From positions 124,001 through 188,000 of the forward strand of contig JAGWFT010000002.1 in assembly GCA_028867755.1 (NCBI GenBank): a stretch of DNA of 64,000 nucleotides, written 5' to 3'. The stretch's first letter is position 1. Each line of letters opens with the position of its first letter. A program made the position numbers and the translations under genes. This document shows, piece after piece, positions 24,752 through 33,660 of the stretch. This DNA comes from Nitrososphaerota archaeon. GTDB lineage: Archaea; Thermoproteota; Nitrososphaeria; Nitrososphaerales; Nitrosopumilaceae. Below the pieces are notes generated by a model, which ran no database searches, was not told where the DNA came from, and saw only the letters and a list, made by a program, of their open reading frames with translations.

Positions 24752-25513
24752 TTATTTGCCCAGTCTGCGGCCTCTCTTCTGAAACGTTCTGATAGCTCGC
24801 ATAAGATCAATTTTTCTAAATTCTGGCCAATAAACATCCATGAAAACAAGCTCGCTGTAGGCACTCTGCCACATTAAAAACCCACTCAGTCGTTTCTCGC
24901 CTGAAGTTCTCAATATCATATCAGGAGATGATTGTGGAAGATGTGATGTGTAAAGACATGATTCTATTACATCTTTGTCTATCTGATTCACATCAAGAGA
25001 ACCATCCTTGATCCTAGTAGCAATTTTCTTTATCGCATCAACCAATTCATTTTGCCCTCCATAAGCTATTGCTATATTGAGATAATGGTTATCATAGTCT
25101 TTTGTCACTGTTTCAAGCTTGTTTAGGATTTCTCTTAGGAAATCTGGTAGCAGCTCAACACTTCCAATTGCCTTTACTCGCATGTGGTTTTTATGAATTC
25201 GAGGATCATTGTACAGTTTCTCTAATCTCTTGTTAATCAATTCATAAAGCTGACCTAATTCTTCATCATTTCTGGCTAGATTTTCTGCTGACAGGACATA
25301 AAGAGTGATTATCTTGATGTTTAGCTCCTCACACCAGTCTAACAGTTTTTCAACTGCGTCTGCTCCTCTAAAATGTCCATCTGCTTTCAAAACTAGGTTT
25401 CTTTTAGCCCATCTTCTATTACCGTCAAGTATGATTGCTATGTGTTTTGGGATCTCTCCAGTCCGTATTTCTTTTTCAAGCTTCCTAGAATAAAGTGTGT
25501 AAAAACCACCCAA
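24752..25513 (-). CDS. uppS: Isoprenyl diphosphate synthase, cis-type (UppS family)
   Basis: 253 residues. Catalytic HIAIILDGNRRWAKR, substrate-binding LYVLSAENLAR and the C-terminal DMILRTSGEKRLSGFLMWQ with SAYSELVF are all present. It elongates prenyl diphosphates to polyprenyl carriers for glycosylation of surface proteins (dolichyl-type carriers in archaea). It directly follows the DUF373 membrane-protein gene (gap 17 nt), probably in one operon. Confidence 0.95.
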   Translation of the reverse strand: MGGFYTLYSRKLEKEIRTGEIPKHIAIILDGNRRWAKRNLVLKADGHFRGADAVEKLLDWCEELNIKIITLYVLSAENLARNDEELGQLYELINKRLEKLYNDPRIHKNHMRVKAIGSVELLPDFLREILNKLETVTKDYDNHYLNIAIAYGGQNELVDAIKKIATRIKDGSLDVNQIDKDVIESCLYTSHLPQSSPDMILRTSGEKRLSGFLMWQSAYSELVFMDVYWPEFRKIDLMRAIRTFQKRGRRLGK

Positions 25514-25530
25514 CTGGAAAGTCTTATCTT

Positions 25531-26679
25531 TTATTCCGATAGTACCTCGCCACCCTTCTTCCTTCTATATTTGTGGAAGAGCAGTGACGCTGATATCAGT
25601 ATTACTGCTAGGCCTGCAAGCAATGGCGGGATTAGCGTGAACGGGCTTTCACCTTTTGTCATGACTGTAGCAAATTGTGCAACTATTGGGTAGAGAGTTA
25701 CAAGCACGATGATTCTTAGTATGTCGGTAATTGATCTCATGCTTCCTCTAAACCAGCTACTCAGCAATGATCCTCCGAGTATACAACCAAATCCCATCCA
25801 GAGAAATGGCAACATTCCGGAGAAAAACAAACCCATTGTTTGTTTGTTCATGATCAGTTTGAGTACTTCATCTGGTTTTGCTGCTGATATTTGTGGAGTG
25901 ATAGTACCAATTCCAGCTGTTACCGATGCTAGAACAAAAATAATTCCTGCCACAAGTGTAAATACTCTTATGAATCCAGCAGGAGTTGGCTTTGTCCAAT
26001 GTGTCCACGCTCTGTCGATATCAAATGCTCTGATAAGAAATGCCCCTCCTAGAACGCTTACCATTACTGCAAAAATTTCTTTAGTAAGTCCAAGAACTGT
26101 TGCGATTCCTCCAATTACCAATAAAATTCCAGGAACTCCTAGAAAGAATTTTGAATACTTTGAATCAAATGCAATAGCTTTCAGATATCTTCCCAAGACT
26201 GCATAAGAATATTCTACAGTTCTACTGACTCTCATAACAACTCGTTTGACTGATACGATAGGTAAAACATTTTGAATTATTGGAATTACACTTTCATCAT
26301 CTTCTCCATCTGACACAATCACTGCGCCGTTAGCTGAAAATGCTTCTACAATGCTTCGTACCTGTAAAACAATTTTTTCATCTCCTTGAACTCCCTTGTT
26401 TTCTGTTCCAGAAACAATTGCTACTTCTGCTTGGTATCCTTTGCTTACCAAATCTTCAAAAGTTTTAACAGCTGCAAAAATGGAATTAGAATCTGCATCT
26501 TCTGGATCTTCAAGCGCTAGTCTCTGTGCTGCTTCGATGCAAGCATTTCGTCCTACCACTGGAGTAGCAACACCTGCCTTACTTCCTATATCATCATCTC
26601 TATCAACACATATTACCAATAACCTGCTGGTTTTTGTTTCTGTACTGCTCTTTGGTAAGCTTGTCTCCTTGGTAGACAT
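25531..26679 (-). CDS. DUF373 integral membrane protein
   Basis: 382 residues. The soluble N-terminal domain has the DUF373 motif LLVICVDRDDDIGSKAG and ALEDPEDADSNSIFAAVKTF; the C-terminal half has about six membrane segments (for example FFLGVPGILLVIGGIATVLG, IMNKQTMGLFFSGMLPFLWM and LIPPLLAGLAVILISASLLF). DUF373 is archaea-specific with no assigned activity. The acidic CVDRDDD loop could bind metal or a nucleotide. Its place before uppS suggests a lipid-carrier or envelope role. Confidence 0.88.
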   Translation of the reverse strand: MSTKETSLPKSSTETKTSRLLVICVDRDDDIGSKAGVATPVVGRNACIEAAQRLALEDPEDADSNSIFAAVKTFEDLVSKGYQAEVAIVSGTENKGVQGDEKIVLQVRSIVEAFSANGAVIVSDGEDDESVIPIIQNVLPIVSVKRVVMRVSRTVEYSYAVLGRYLKAIAFDSKYSKFFLGVPGILLVIGGIATVLGLTKEIFAVMVSVLGGAFLIRAFDIDRAWTHWTKPTPAGFIRVFTLVAGIIFVLASVTAGIGTITPQISAAKPDEVLKLIMNKQTMGLFFSGMLPFLWMGFGCILGGSLLSSWFRGSMRSITDILRIIVLVTLYPIVAQFATVMTKGESPFTLIPPLLAGLAVILISASLLFHKYRRKKGGEVLSE

Positions 26680-26781
26680 ACATACGAAAATCGTACTTCC
26701 TATTAATTAATCTAATTTCTACTAAATATTACAAAAATTGAAGAAACTTTTGACCCTCTCATGAGACCATATTTGATAATC

Positions 26782-27279
26782 TCAGGGTCTTGTCTCATTA
26801 GATTTTGCAATAAATGAGTTAGTATCGTTCTCCAACGAGTCTAACTTTGACATCTCATCTGACAGGTCGTTAGAAGAAATGTTGCCCTTCATCTTGTTGG
26901 CAAGAGAGATGGTCTCTGTGAGATAATCATTGTACTTTTTCAAAGCCTCATCATAGCTGAGATAACTCATCCTCCATTCAGGTGGAGGATTACTTTCTAT
27001 AAGCTCAGTTACAAGGGAGGTAGTTTGAGACGATGATGTCTGTGCTCTAGCTATAAAGTCGTCAGGTGCAAGAGTATTGTTTAACAAACTCTTTAGATCA
27101 GAATCCATCTCAGTCATTATCAACAGGTGTTTCTCTTTTACCCCGTCTATCTCATTTCCATAGTCTGATACAACAAAAGTCGGTCCTCTATTTTCTGGCA
27201 TTATCCATATGACAGAACTTGCGGCTGCTATGGCACCGAGTATTATTATAGTGATGACAATGCCTTTTTTGGTTGCCAT
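26782..27279 (-). CDS. Membrane-anchored extracellular protein, 165 aa
   Basis: One N-terminal hydrophobic segment after a short basic start (MATKKGIVITIIILGAIAAA) acts as a signal anchor; the remainder is polar, helical and Asn/Ser-rich. Sites such as NNT, NIS, NDT and NET fit surface N-glycosylation. The amphipathic segments suggest a coiled-coil-like ectodomain. No family recognised. Confidence 0.75.
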   Translation of the reverse strand: MATKKGIVITIIILGAIAAASSVIWIMPENRGPTFVVSDYGNEIDGVKEKHLLIMTEMDSDLKSLLNNTLAPDDFIARAQTSSSQTTSLVTELIESNPPPEWRMSYLSYDEALKKYNDYLTETISLANKMKGNISSNDLSDEMSKLDSLENDTNSFIAKSNETRP

Positions 27280-27407
27280 TCAGATGAGTCTCTTTAAGAC
27301 GTTTAAAAGTATAACTCAGTAAAACAATTTGATGATTCAATTAGTCAATCTGTTAATTTCTTCAAGTTGGATCATTTCAATCTAAGAAATATCAAAAAAA
27401 TGCAACT

Positions 27408-27492
27408 ATTTATATAAATTCTTCACATGCGATCTAAGAAGGACATTGTAAAAATTTAACAGCCTCTAGCGTATAGTGAAATAATTTTTACA
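27408..27492 (+). promoter_or_regulatory. Palindromic TATA box followed by 10-bp inverted repeat
   Basis: ATTTATATAAAT (27408-27419) is a perfect palindrome and the strongest TATA-like element in this 252-bp gap. Its predicted start site is about 27440, just before TGTAAAAATT (27447-27456), whose exact reverse complement AATTTTTACA lies at 27483-27492. The RNA would fold into a 10-bp hairpin with a 26-nt loop. A second box, CTAAATACC (27500-27508), lies about 28 nt before the DUF5679 start. The element may be a small RNA or a leader. Confidence 0.4.
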
Positions 27493-27531
27493 GCGTCTTG
27501 CTAAATACCACTTCCTTCGTAAGAAAACGAA

Positions 27532-27675
27532 ATGACTCAAGCATACTGCGTAAAGTGCAGGAAGAAAGTCGAGATCGCAAATCCAAAAGAAGTTAAGCTA
27601 AAGAATGGACGACCTGCGGTAAAGGGAACCTGCCCAAAGTGTGGCACTAATGTCTTTCGAATAGGAAAGCCTTAA
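27532..27675 (+). CDS. DUF5679-type zinc-ribbon protein, 47 aa
   Basis: MTQAYCVKCRKKVEIANPKE, then GRPAVKGTCPKCGTNVFRIG before the stop: two CxxC knuckles with the AYCVKC and CPKCGT-FRIGK pattern of DUF5679, a ribbon also seen at the end of bacterial topoisomerase I-like proteins. Box A about 28 nt upstream supports a leaderless transcript. Function unknown; probably RNA or DNA binding. Confidence 0.85.
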   Translation: MTQAYCVKCRKKVEIANPKEVKLKNGRPAVKGTCPKCGTNVFRIGKP

Positions 27676-27724
27676 GTGCCATTTTCTTCTTTTTTGAAGT
27701 AAATCCATATAGGTAACACTATTT

Positions 27725-28159
27725 TTGAATAGGCAGTTGACAAAAAGTGATTATGAAAAACTACTAAAAAAAGTACAAGATAAAGTATCTGAAACTAGAA
27801 AAGATACTACATCTAGATTTGAACTTCCAAAAGTAGATATCATGTGGCAAGGAAATAGGACATTCTTTCGTAACTTTTCAGAATTTCCAAAGATCTTGCG
27901 CAGAGAGCCTGAAAAAATACTTCAGTATCTTTCTAAAGAATTTGCCACTCCAGCTCAATTTGCAGGTGACAAAGCTGTGTTTGTAGGTAAAAAGGAGCCT
28001 CAGGAATTTACATCTCTTCTGAACATATATGTCAAAGAGTATGTAGAATGCCCAACATGTAAGAGTCCTGATACTAGAGTAGAAAAATCTAACCGCGTTC
28101 ACTTTCTTGTTTGTGAAGCCTGTGGTGCCAAGTCGTCTCTAAAGGGCCAATACGCATAA
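27725..28159 (+). CDS. eif2b: Translation initiation factor aIF2 subunit beta
   Basis: 144 residues: an N-terminal helix, the alpha/beta core (NRTFFRNFSEFPKILRREPE and HLxK-like ILQYLSKEFATPAQ) and the C-terminal zinc ribbon VECPTCKSPDTR with FLVCEACGAKSSL. It is part of the aIF2 heterotrimer that brings initiator tRNA to the ribosome. TTG is the only start that covers the N-terminus. It overlaps the next gene by one base. Confidence 0.95.
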   Translation: MNRQLTKSDYEKLLKKVQDKVSETRKDTTSRFELPKVDIMWQGNRTFFRNFSEFPKILRREPEKILQYLSKEFATPAQFAGDKAVFVGKKEPQEFTSLLNIYVKEYVECPTCKSPDTRVEKSNRVHFLVCEACGAKSSLKGQYA

Positions 28160-28455
28160 TGGCTTTTAGTGTAAAAATTGTTAATCATCAACGTAACAGA
28201 ATGCTAAACATATGTGACGTTGATCTTGTCGGACGAACACTCGTTGAATCAGATTTTAAAATGAACCTGACTCCAAGTTATTTTTCAGAGAGAGTAGTAG
28301 ATGAAAAAGAAGCAGAACAATTACTACTGCATTCTTCTATCATCAACATGGTTGGAGAAAAAACAATTGCTTTGTCTGTAAAACTTGGAGTAGGATCACC
28401 AAAAGGAGTCAAAAAGATTAACGGTGTACCATTCCTTCTGGTTTTTAAATTTTAA
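28159..28455 (+). CDS. DUF424 family protein
   Basis: 98 residues: FSVKIVNHQRNRMLNICDVD at the start, MNLTPSYFSERVVDEKEAEQ in the middle and INGVPFLLVFKF at the end, matching archaeal DUF424. Its ATG overlaps the aIF2-beta stop by one base, and DUF424 sits beside aIF2-beta in many archaea, so a role in translation or tRNA handling is inferred. No catalytic motif is visible. Confidence 0.82.
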   Translation: MAFSVKIVNHQRNRMLNICDVDLVGRTLVESDFKMNLTPSYFSERVVDEKEAEQLLLHSSIINMVGEKTIALSVKLGVGSPKGVKKINGVPFLLVFKF

Positions 28456-28503
28456 CAAATACAACAGTTATATACGCACTGAGCAGATCGAAGACTGATA
28501 ATT

Positions 28504-28815
28504 TTGGGAAAGCGTAAGGTGTTAAACGAAAGCGAACTGAAGGAAATGAAAATACCTGAAGAGGGAGAAATGCTTGGTAGAGTTATCAAACTATTAGGTA
28601 GTGATCACGTCTTGGTAAGATGTACTGATGAAAAAACAAGAATGGGAAGAATCCGTGGTAAACTGAAACGAAAAATATGGATCCGTGATAATGACATTGT
28701 TGTTATAGCACCTTGGGATTTCAAGGCAGATGATAGGGGAGATATCACATGGAGATACACATTGTCACAGGTAGATTGGTTAAAGGAAAACGGCCACTTG
28801 GCAAAAGATTTCTAA
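28504..28815 (+). CDS. eif1a: Translation initiation factor aIF1A
   Basis: 103 residues with an OB-fold: EEGEMLGRVIKLLGSDHVLV, KLKRKIWIRDNDIVVIAPWD, DRGDITWRYT. Acts in the decoding site during initiation. The start is a TTG (TTGGGAAAGCG) preceded by an AT-rich stretch with TATA-like sequence, so it may have its own promoter apart from the DUF424 gene. Confidence 0.95.
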   Translation: MGKRKVLNESELKEMKIPEEGEMLGRVIKLLGSDHVLVRCTDEKTRMGRIRGKLKRKIWIRDNDIVVIAPWDFKADDRGDITWRYTLSQVDWLKENGHLAKDF

Positions 28816-28852
28816 TAGCGCAATCAATTTTACCAAGTTTGTTTAATTCAAA

Positions 28853-29638
28853 ATGTTGACAGATGAACTTGAAAAAAAGTTAGCAAAAAGAATTGACGGT
28901 AAACTTTTAGAAAAAGAAAGAGAACGAAAATCAGAGAAAGATGGATTTGACAAGAACAAAGTTCTAGATGAGGTTTTTGACAAATCCACAATGATGACTC
29001 TTTCAGGACTAAAAAACTCTGGAACAATTTCTTATGTAAATGGTGCTGTAGGTTCAGGCAAAGAATCGAAAACATATTGGGCTGTTGGACCGTCTGGGAA
29101 GGATTTGGCATTGAAGATATATCTTGTAGCAACTTCGAACTTCAAAAAGAGATATCCGTATTTGCTGGGAGATCCTAGATTTACGAAAATAAGGAAAGGC
29201 ACAAGACATTTGGTTGAGCTTTGGGCACAAAAAGAGTTTGGGAACCTAACTCAATGCTTCAAGATGGGGTTGCCATGTGTAAAGCCTATAACTGTGATAA
29301 AAAATGTGCTTGTACTAGAGTTTGTAGGTAAAAATGGTGTACCTGAACCCACCCTGGTTGAGACTGAAGTTGATTACAAAGATTATGAAAATGCTATATC
29401 CATTATTGAAGACTTGTACAATAAGGCAAAGATAGTACATGCAGACTTTTCTGAATACAACATATTCAAGACAGAAAAAGGGCTACTAGTTTTTGATTTT
29501 GGATCTGCCATAGATATAAGACATCCTAATGCGATCAAATTTCTTGAGAGAGACATTAAAAATATAACTAAATTCTTTGTTAAAAGGGGATTGACAGTTA
29601 CAAATCCATCTGATATCGTAAAGAGGATAATGAAATGA
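28853..29638 (+). CDS. rio1: RIO-type serine/threonine kinase Rio1
   Basis: 261 residues. Phosphate-loop GAVGSGKESKTYWA, the flexible-loop/hinge FVGKNGVPEPTL, catalytic IVHADFSEYNIF and metal-binding LLVFDFGSAID match RIO kinases. They work in late maturation of the small ribosomal subunit. It overlaps the KH-protein gene by 4 nt; the pair is a conserved archaeal ribosome-biogenesis unit. Confidence 0.94.
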   Translation: MLTDELEKKLAKRIDGKLLEKERERKSEKDGFDKNKVLDEVFDKSTMMTLSGLKNSGTISYVNGAVGSGKESKTYWAVGPSGKDLALKIYLVATSNFKKRYPYLLGDPRFTKIRKGTRHLVELWAQKEFGNLTQCFKMGLPCVKPITVIKNVLVLEFVGKNGVPEPTLVETEVDYKDYENAISIIEDLYNKAKIVHADFSEYNIFKTEKGLLVFDFGSAIDIRHPNAIKFLERDIKNITKFFVKRGLTVTNPSDIVKRIMK

Positions 29639-30207
29639 TCTTTGAAAAAACCATTCTAGTACCTCTTGAAAGAGTAGGGGCTCTAATAGGAAAATCTGGA
29701 AGAATAAAGGCCAAGATAGAAAAAATATGTTCAGTTTCTTTATCAATCGATGGTCAAACAGGAGAGATTATTATTAGAGGAGCTGGTGATGTTGAAAATG
29801 TGTTGCCATTCAAAGCAGAAGAGATTGTACTGGCAATAGGTCGTGGGTTTTCTCCTGACAAAGCCATGCGACTTCTTGAAGGCGAAAACTCATTACATAT
29901 AATTGATTTACGAGAATTTGTGGGAAAATCAACAGCACAAATTGAACGAGTCAAGGGCAGAATAATAGGTGAAGGTGGAAGAGTTAGAAAAAATATTGAA
30001 GAACTAAGCGGAGCCACTCTCTCTGTTTATGGTCGCACTGTTGCTATAATTGGAGAAGGCAAGCAACTACGATCTGCTGTTCAAGCTATTACTGCTCTTT
30101 CAAATGGAAGTACTCATGGGAAAGTTTACAACGATCTTCAAGAATCAAGGAGAAGACAAAAGATGGAAAAATTACAACTCTGGGAAGGAGAAAACATCTT
30201 TGAGTAA
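29635..30207 (+). CDS. dim2: KH-domain RNA-binding protein (Dim2/Pno1 homologue)
   Basis: 190 residues with two KH domains, seen as GALIGKSGRIKAKIEK (GxxG about residue 19) and GRIIGEGGRVRKNIEELSG (about residue 105). Archaeal Dim2 binds the 3' end of 16S rRNA and partners with Rio1 and Nob1. It is coupled to rio1 upstream and topo VI-B downstream (8-nt overlap). Confidence 0.92.
   Translation: MIFEKTILVPLERVGALIGKSGRIKAKIEKICSVSLSIDGQTGEIIIRGAGDVENVLPFKAEEIVLAIGRGFSPDKAMRLLEGENSLHIIDLREFVGKSTAQIERVKGRIIGEGGRVRKNIEELSGATLSVYGRTVAIIGEGKQLRSAVQAITALSNGSTHGKVYNDLQESRRRQKMEKLQLWEGENIFE
30182..30189 (+). promoter_or_regulatory. Shine-Dalgarno site deciding the topo VI-B start
   Basis: GGGAAGGA lies about 10 nt before the TTG at 30200 and inside the end of the Dim2 gene. 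It supports a TTG start with an 8-nt overlap rather than the upstream ATG at 30050, which would overlap Dim2 by 158 nt. Confidence 0.55.
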
Positions 30208-32035
30208 AGAAACCTTTAGCCAAATCTCGCCTAGTGAGTTTTTCTACAGAAATAGAGATCTTGCAGGCTTTAGTAATCCTACTAGGTCATTATACACATC
30301 AGTAAGAGAATTTGTAGAGAATGCGCTTGATGCATGTGATCAAAAGAAAATACTGCCAGACATACATTTATCCATAAAAGCAGTAGATCCTGAACAACCA
30401 GACCCAAAACATTATGTTTTAACGGTAAAAGACAACGGTCCTGGAATAGATCCAAAACATGTACCTCATGCGTTTGGAACTGTTCTTTATGGCTCAAAAT
30501 TTGGGCTCAAGCAGGCAAGAGGAATGTTTGGTCTTGGTGCTACAATGGCTATACTGTATGGTCAAATAACTACAAACAAACCAGTGACCGTCAAAAGCTG
30601 TTCTGATGGAAAAACAGTTGATGAATTTGTGATGTTGCTTGATATCCAGAAAAACAAACCTGTGATTTTAAAACATAACACAAAAGAGGCAACAAAGACA
30701 GGACTGTCTGTAAGTATAGTGCTTGAGGGAGATTACTCAAAAGCAGGATTGAAGGTACGTGATTATGTTTCACAAACATCGCTTATCACACCTTATGCTT
30801 CTATAACATTTGAAGATCCATCTGGCGAAAAATCACATTATCCAAGAATTGTAAAAGAAATGCCACCCCCACCTACAATAATCAAACCGCATCCACATGG
30901 TGTAGATGTTGAAACAATCAGGAGGATGATAGTAGATACTCATTATCAGATTCCTGTACTTGATGATAATATGATAGGGAAAGTAAAGAAGGAATTAGGT
31001 TTACAAAAGAAAAATCTTGGAACTAAAGATATGCTTGAAAGAGCACAGAAGAGATGGTCTGACCTATCAAGGCCTGTGAGAATAATAGTTTCCGTTATGT
31101 CATTTTTGAATGTAGATTTTGATGGGTTGCAGAAGATACGGATTGACGATATTGATGTTGCTAATAAAAAAATCACTTATTGGGATTTTGGTCAGTCACA
31201 ATCTCACGCAATAGATCTTGATCCAGAGAGTCCATACTATAAGCAACTTGCAAACACAGTTCAAGGAGATACTCTGCTTACCTTTCTGACTAAACGATTC
31301 CAAAGGATAGGGCCAACTACTGCAGAAAAATTCTGTGAATTTGCAAAATTAAAACCTGAAAGAAGGATAGGTAGTATGACCAACGAGGAATTAGTTAGAT
31401 TATCTGATGCACTGCAAAAATTCGATGATTTCCTGTCTCCTGACCCAAGCTGCTTGGCACCATTGGGAGAAGAACCTCTTTCTAAGGGAATTATGAAGTT
31501 TTTCAACCCTGAATTTGCTTCTGTAATGCAACGCAGTGCTTCTGCATATTCTGGATTTCCATTTGTAGTGGAGATGGGTATTGCATACGGGGGAGATATT
31601 CCATCATCTGGGCTCAAGGTATACCGCTTTGCCAACAGGATTCCTCTGCTTTATGATGAAGGAAGCGATGTTGTACTAAAGATTGTCAATGAAATGGATT
31701 GGAGTAGATACAAAGTAAAAGGAGATCCACCTCTTGTTATTGTCTCTCATATCTGCTCTACTAGAATTCCGTATAAGACTGTAGGAAAAGAAAACGTTGC
31801 AGATAGACCAGAACTTGAACGTGAACTAAAAAATGCGTTGCAATATTTAGCAAGAAAACTTGCTGTTCACATGTCAAGGCAGGGAGCAGCAGACATGGCA
31901 AAGAAAAGAGCAAACCTTTATGCAAAATATGTTCCACTTATCGCACAATTTGCAGCAGAATTGTCTGGAAAGAAAAAGGAACCAAATTATAAACAACTGA
32001 TAAAGATGGGAAGTGAATTTGAAGAACAAGTCTAA
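30200..32035 (+). CDS. top6B: DNA topoisomerase VI subunit B
   Basis: 611 residues from TTG 30200 (SKETFSQISPSEFFYRN). GHKL ATPase motifs are intact: EFVENALDACD (N box), VKDNGPGID (G1) and GMFGLGATMAI (G2). The H2TH segment and transducer domain follow, with KFFNPEF and ISTRIPYKTVGKE-type stretches near the end. With subunit A it forms the type IIB topoisomerase that relaxes DNA and decatenates chromosomes. Confidence 0.95.
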   Translation: MSKETFSQISPSEFFYRNRDLAGFSNPTRSLYTSVREFVENALDACDQKKILPDIHLSIKAVDPEQPDPKHYVLTVKDNGPGIDPKHVPHAFGTVLYGSKFGLKQARGMFGLGATMAILYGQITTNKPVTVKSCSDGKTVDEFVMLLDIQKNKPVILKHNTKEATKTGLSVSIVLEGDYSKAGLKVRDYVSQTSLITPYASITFEDPSGEKSHYPRIVKEMPPPPTIIKPHPHGVDVETIRRMIVDTHYQIPVLDDNMIGKVKKELGLQKKNLGTKDMLERAQKRWSDLSRPVRIIVSVMSFLNVDFDGLQKIRIDDIDVANKKITYWDFGQSQSHAIDLDPESPYYKQLANTVQGDTLLTFLTKRFQRIGPTTAEKFCEFAKLKPERRIGSMTNEELVRLSDALQKFDDFLSPDPSCLAPLGEEPLSKGIMKFFNPEFASVMQRSASAYSGFPFVVEMGIAYGGDIPSSGLKVYRFANRIPLLYDEGSDVVLKIVNEMDWSRYKVKGDPPLVIVSHICSTRIPYKTVGKENVADRPELERELKNALQYLARKLAVHMSRQGAADMAKKRANLYAKYVPLIAQFAAELSGKKKEPNYKQLIKMGSEFEEQV

Positions 32036-33116
32036 ACATAGAACATCAGAGGAAAAAAAGGAAAAACTTCTTTCCTTACTGCAAAAGCAAGGTCTTAACA
32101 TCTATGAAGATCTTGACCATGGAAAATTTCCGCAGTTTGTTATTCCAAGTAGATCTGTAAATAACATTGTCTACGACAAGAAACTAAGACAGTATATTCT
32201 TGGAAATGCAAGCGCAATCAGAAGCGCAAGAAACATGTCACAACTTCGTTCTTACACACAGCTAGCATGGCTTGCATTTTTTGTTAATAGATTAGTAAAA
32301 GAGGGCAAATCCTCTACACTGAGAGACATTTACTATTCATCGCAAGCATTCAGTATTGATTTTGAAGACCAGCCAGAATCAGATAATATCATAGTAGACT
32401 TGGAAGCTGTCACTTCAAGCCCTCGTGAAGAATTCCATATCTTTCCTGAGGAAAGAAGCAGTGTATTTGGAGATTTGACTATTGAATATACGGTACCAGG
32501 CTATGAAGGTAAAAGAATGAATCTTTCTGATCATCCTGATGGATATCTCATAGGGCCAAGTCTTAGTAGTGCAGAATTGGTGGATACTAGCGCTGAATTG
32601 GTCATCGCAATTGAGAAGGGTGGTCTTTTCACAAGATTTGTAGAAGAAAATGTACACAAAAAATTTAAGTCAATCATTGTGGATACTGCTGGTCAGGCTC
32701 CAAGATCTACACGAAATCTCTTGAGGAGACTGAATCAGGAAATGGGGTTACCAGTAGTAATTCTGGCTGACGGTGATGTATATGGTGAACATATTGCTAT
32801 GGTTATAAAATCTGGATCAGCTAATGCTGCACATTTACGTGAACTAACTGTCCCAGATGCCAAATGGCTTGGAGTGTGGGCTACTGATATTGAAAAATAC
32901 AAACTTCCAACCATTCCAATGACAGAGTCTGACATTAAAAGAATCTATGATTTACAAAAAGATCCAAGATATCAAGAAGGAAATTGGAAGAAACAATTAG
33001 AAGTCTTTCTAAAACTCAAACGAAAAGCAGAACTAGAGGCCTTCTCAAAATATGGCTTGACAAATATCACTGACAAATATCTTCCAGCAAAACTGGAAGA
33101 ATCAAAGAGCTTCTAA
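32013..33116 (+). CDS. top6A: DNA topoisomerase VI subunit A (Spo11-like)
   Basis: 367 residues. The catalytic tyrosine lies in STLRDIYYSSQAF; the Toprim metal ligands are IAIEKGG (Glu) and ILADGDVYGEHI (DxD). It overlaps subunit B by 23 nt if GTG 32013 is used, or 17 nt from TTG 32019. Both starts are possible. The 3' end overlaps the HSP20-type gene by 15 nt, convergently. Confidence 0.95.
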   Translation: MNLKNKSKHRTSEEKKEKLLSLLQKQGLNIYEDLDHGKFPQFVIPSRSVNNIVYDKKLRQYILGNASAIRSARNMSQLRSYTQLAWLAFFVNRLVKEGKSSTLRDIYYSSQAFSIDFEDQPESDNIIVDLEAVTSSPREEFHIFPEERSSVFGDLTIEYTVPGYEGKRMNLSDHPDGYLIGPSLSSAELVDTSAELVIAIEKGGLFTRFVEENVHKKFKSIIVDTAGQAPRSTRNLLRRLNQEMGLPVVILADGDVYGEHIAMVIKSGSANAAHLRELTVPDAKWLGVWATDIEKYKLPTIPMTESDIKRIYDLQKDPRYQEGNWKKQLEVFLKLKRKAELEAFSKYGLTNITDKYLPAKLEESKSF

Positions 33117-33590
33117 TTTCTTTATTCTTAGCGTTAGTACACCATTTCTGTATTTGAAGTCGTGTATGGCCATATCTGGCGTCGCCTCAATTGGAACTTC
33201 CTTTGAAAAGTGACCTGAACCACGCACATACAAGATTCCGCTAATTAATCTCACAGTAACCTGATCCTCTGGACCTGGGACCTCTGCTACAAATACAATC
33301 TCATTATCGCCTTTAATTAGATCGTAGACCCAGTTCTTTGTTTCTGATTCTTTAGGCGCATATTGAGGCTGACTGTCTTTTGTCATTTTCTTGAGCACTC
33401 TTACCCAATAGATCATAATCACAGCTGTTATTCCAATTAAAATGAAGCTAACATATCCAGAATCATTTCTCAATGATAGTGCATATACGACTCCTAAGAA
33501 GAGCAAAACCATCAGTGGTATTATAAAATCAAACGATTTATCGTTAGAATATCGGTTTTTGTAGCTGGTCAATCTGTTCTGTATAAGCAA
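33102..33590 (-). CDS. Membrane-anchored HSP20/alpha-crystallin-domain protein
   Basis: 162 residues: two N-terminal membrane helices (FDFIIPLMVLLFLGVVYALS and GYVSFILIGITAVIMIYWVR), a short linker, then an alpha-crystallin/CS-type sandwich (IVFVAEVPGPEDQVTVRL, LYVRGSGHFSKEVPI, YRNGVLTLRIKKL). The GVLTLRI motif is the conserved end of the HSP20 core. Membrane-tethered small chaperones are less common than soluble ones; it may guard membrane or surface proteins. Confidence 0.82.
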   Translation of the reverse strand: MLIQNRLTSYKNRYSNDKSFDFIIPLMVLLFLGVVYALSLRNDSGYVSFILIGITAVIMIYWVRVLKKMTKDSQPQYAPKESETKNWVYDLIKGDNEIVFVAEVPGPEDQVTVRLISGILYVRGSGHFSKEVPIEATPDMAIHDFKYRNGVLTLRIKKLEAL

Positions 33591-33660
33591 TCATCCATCC
33601 AAATATAAATACTCGTTGAATTTTCAAGATGATATTCTAGTTTATTCTCTGTAGGTATAC

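Noticed and set aside
30050-30199. Upstream extension of topo VI-B to the ATG at 30050
   Set aside because: It would overlap the KH gene by 158 nt and matches no family sequence; a Shine-Dalgarno site and TTG at 30200 fit better.
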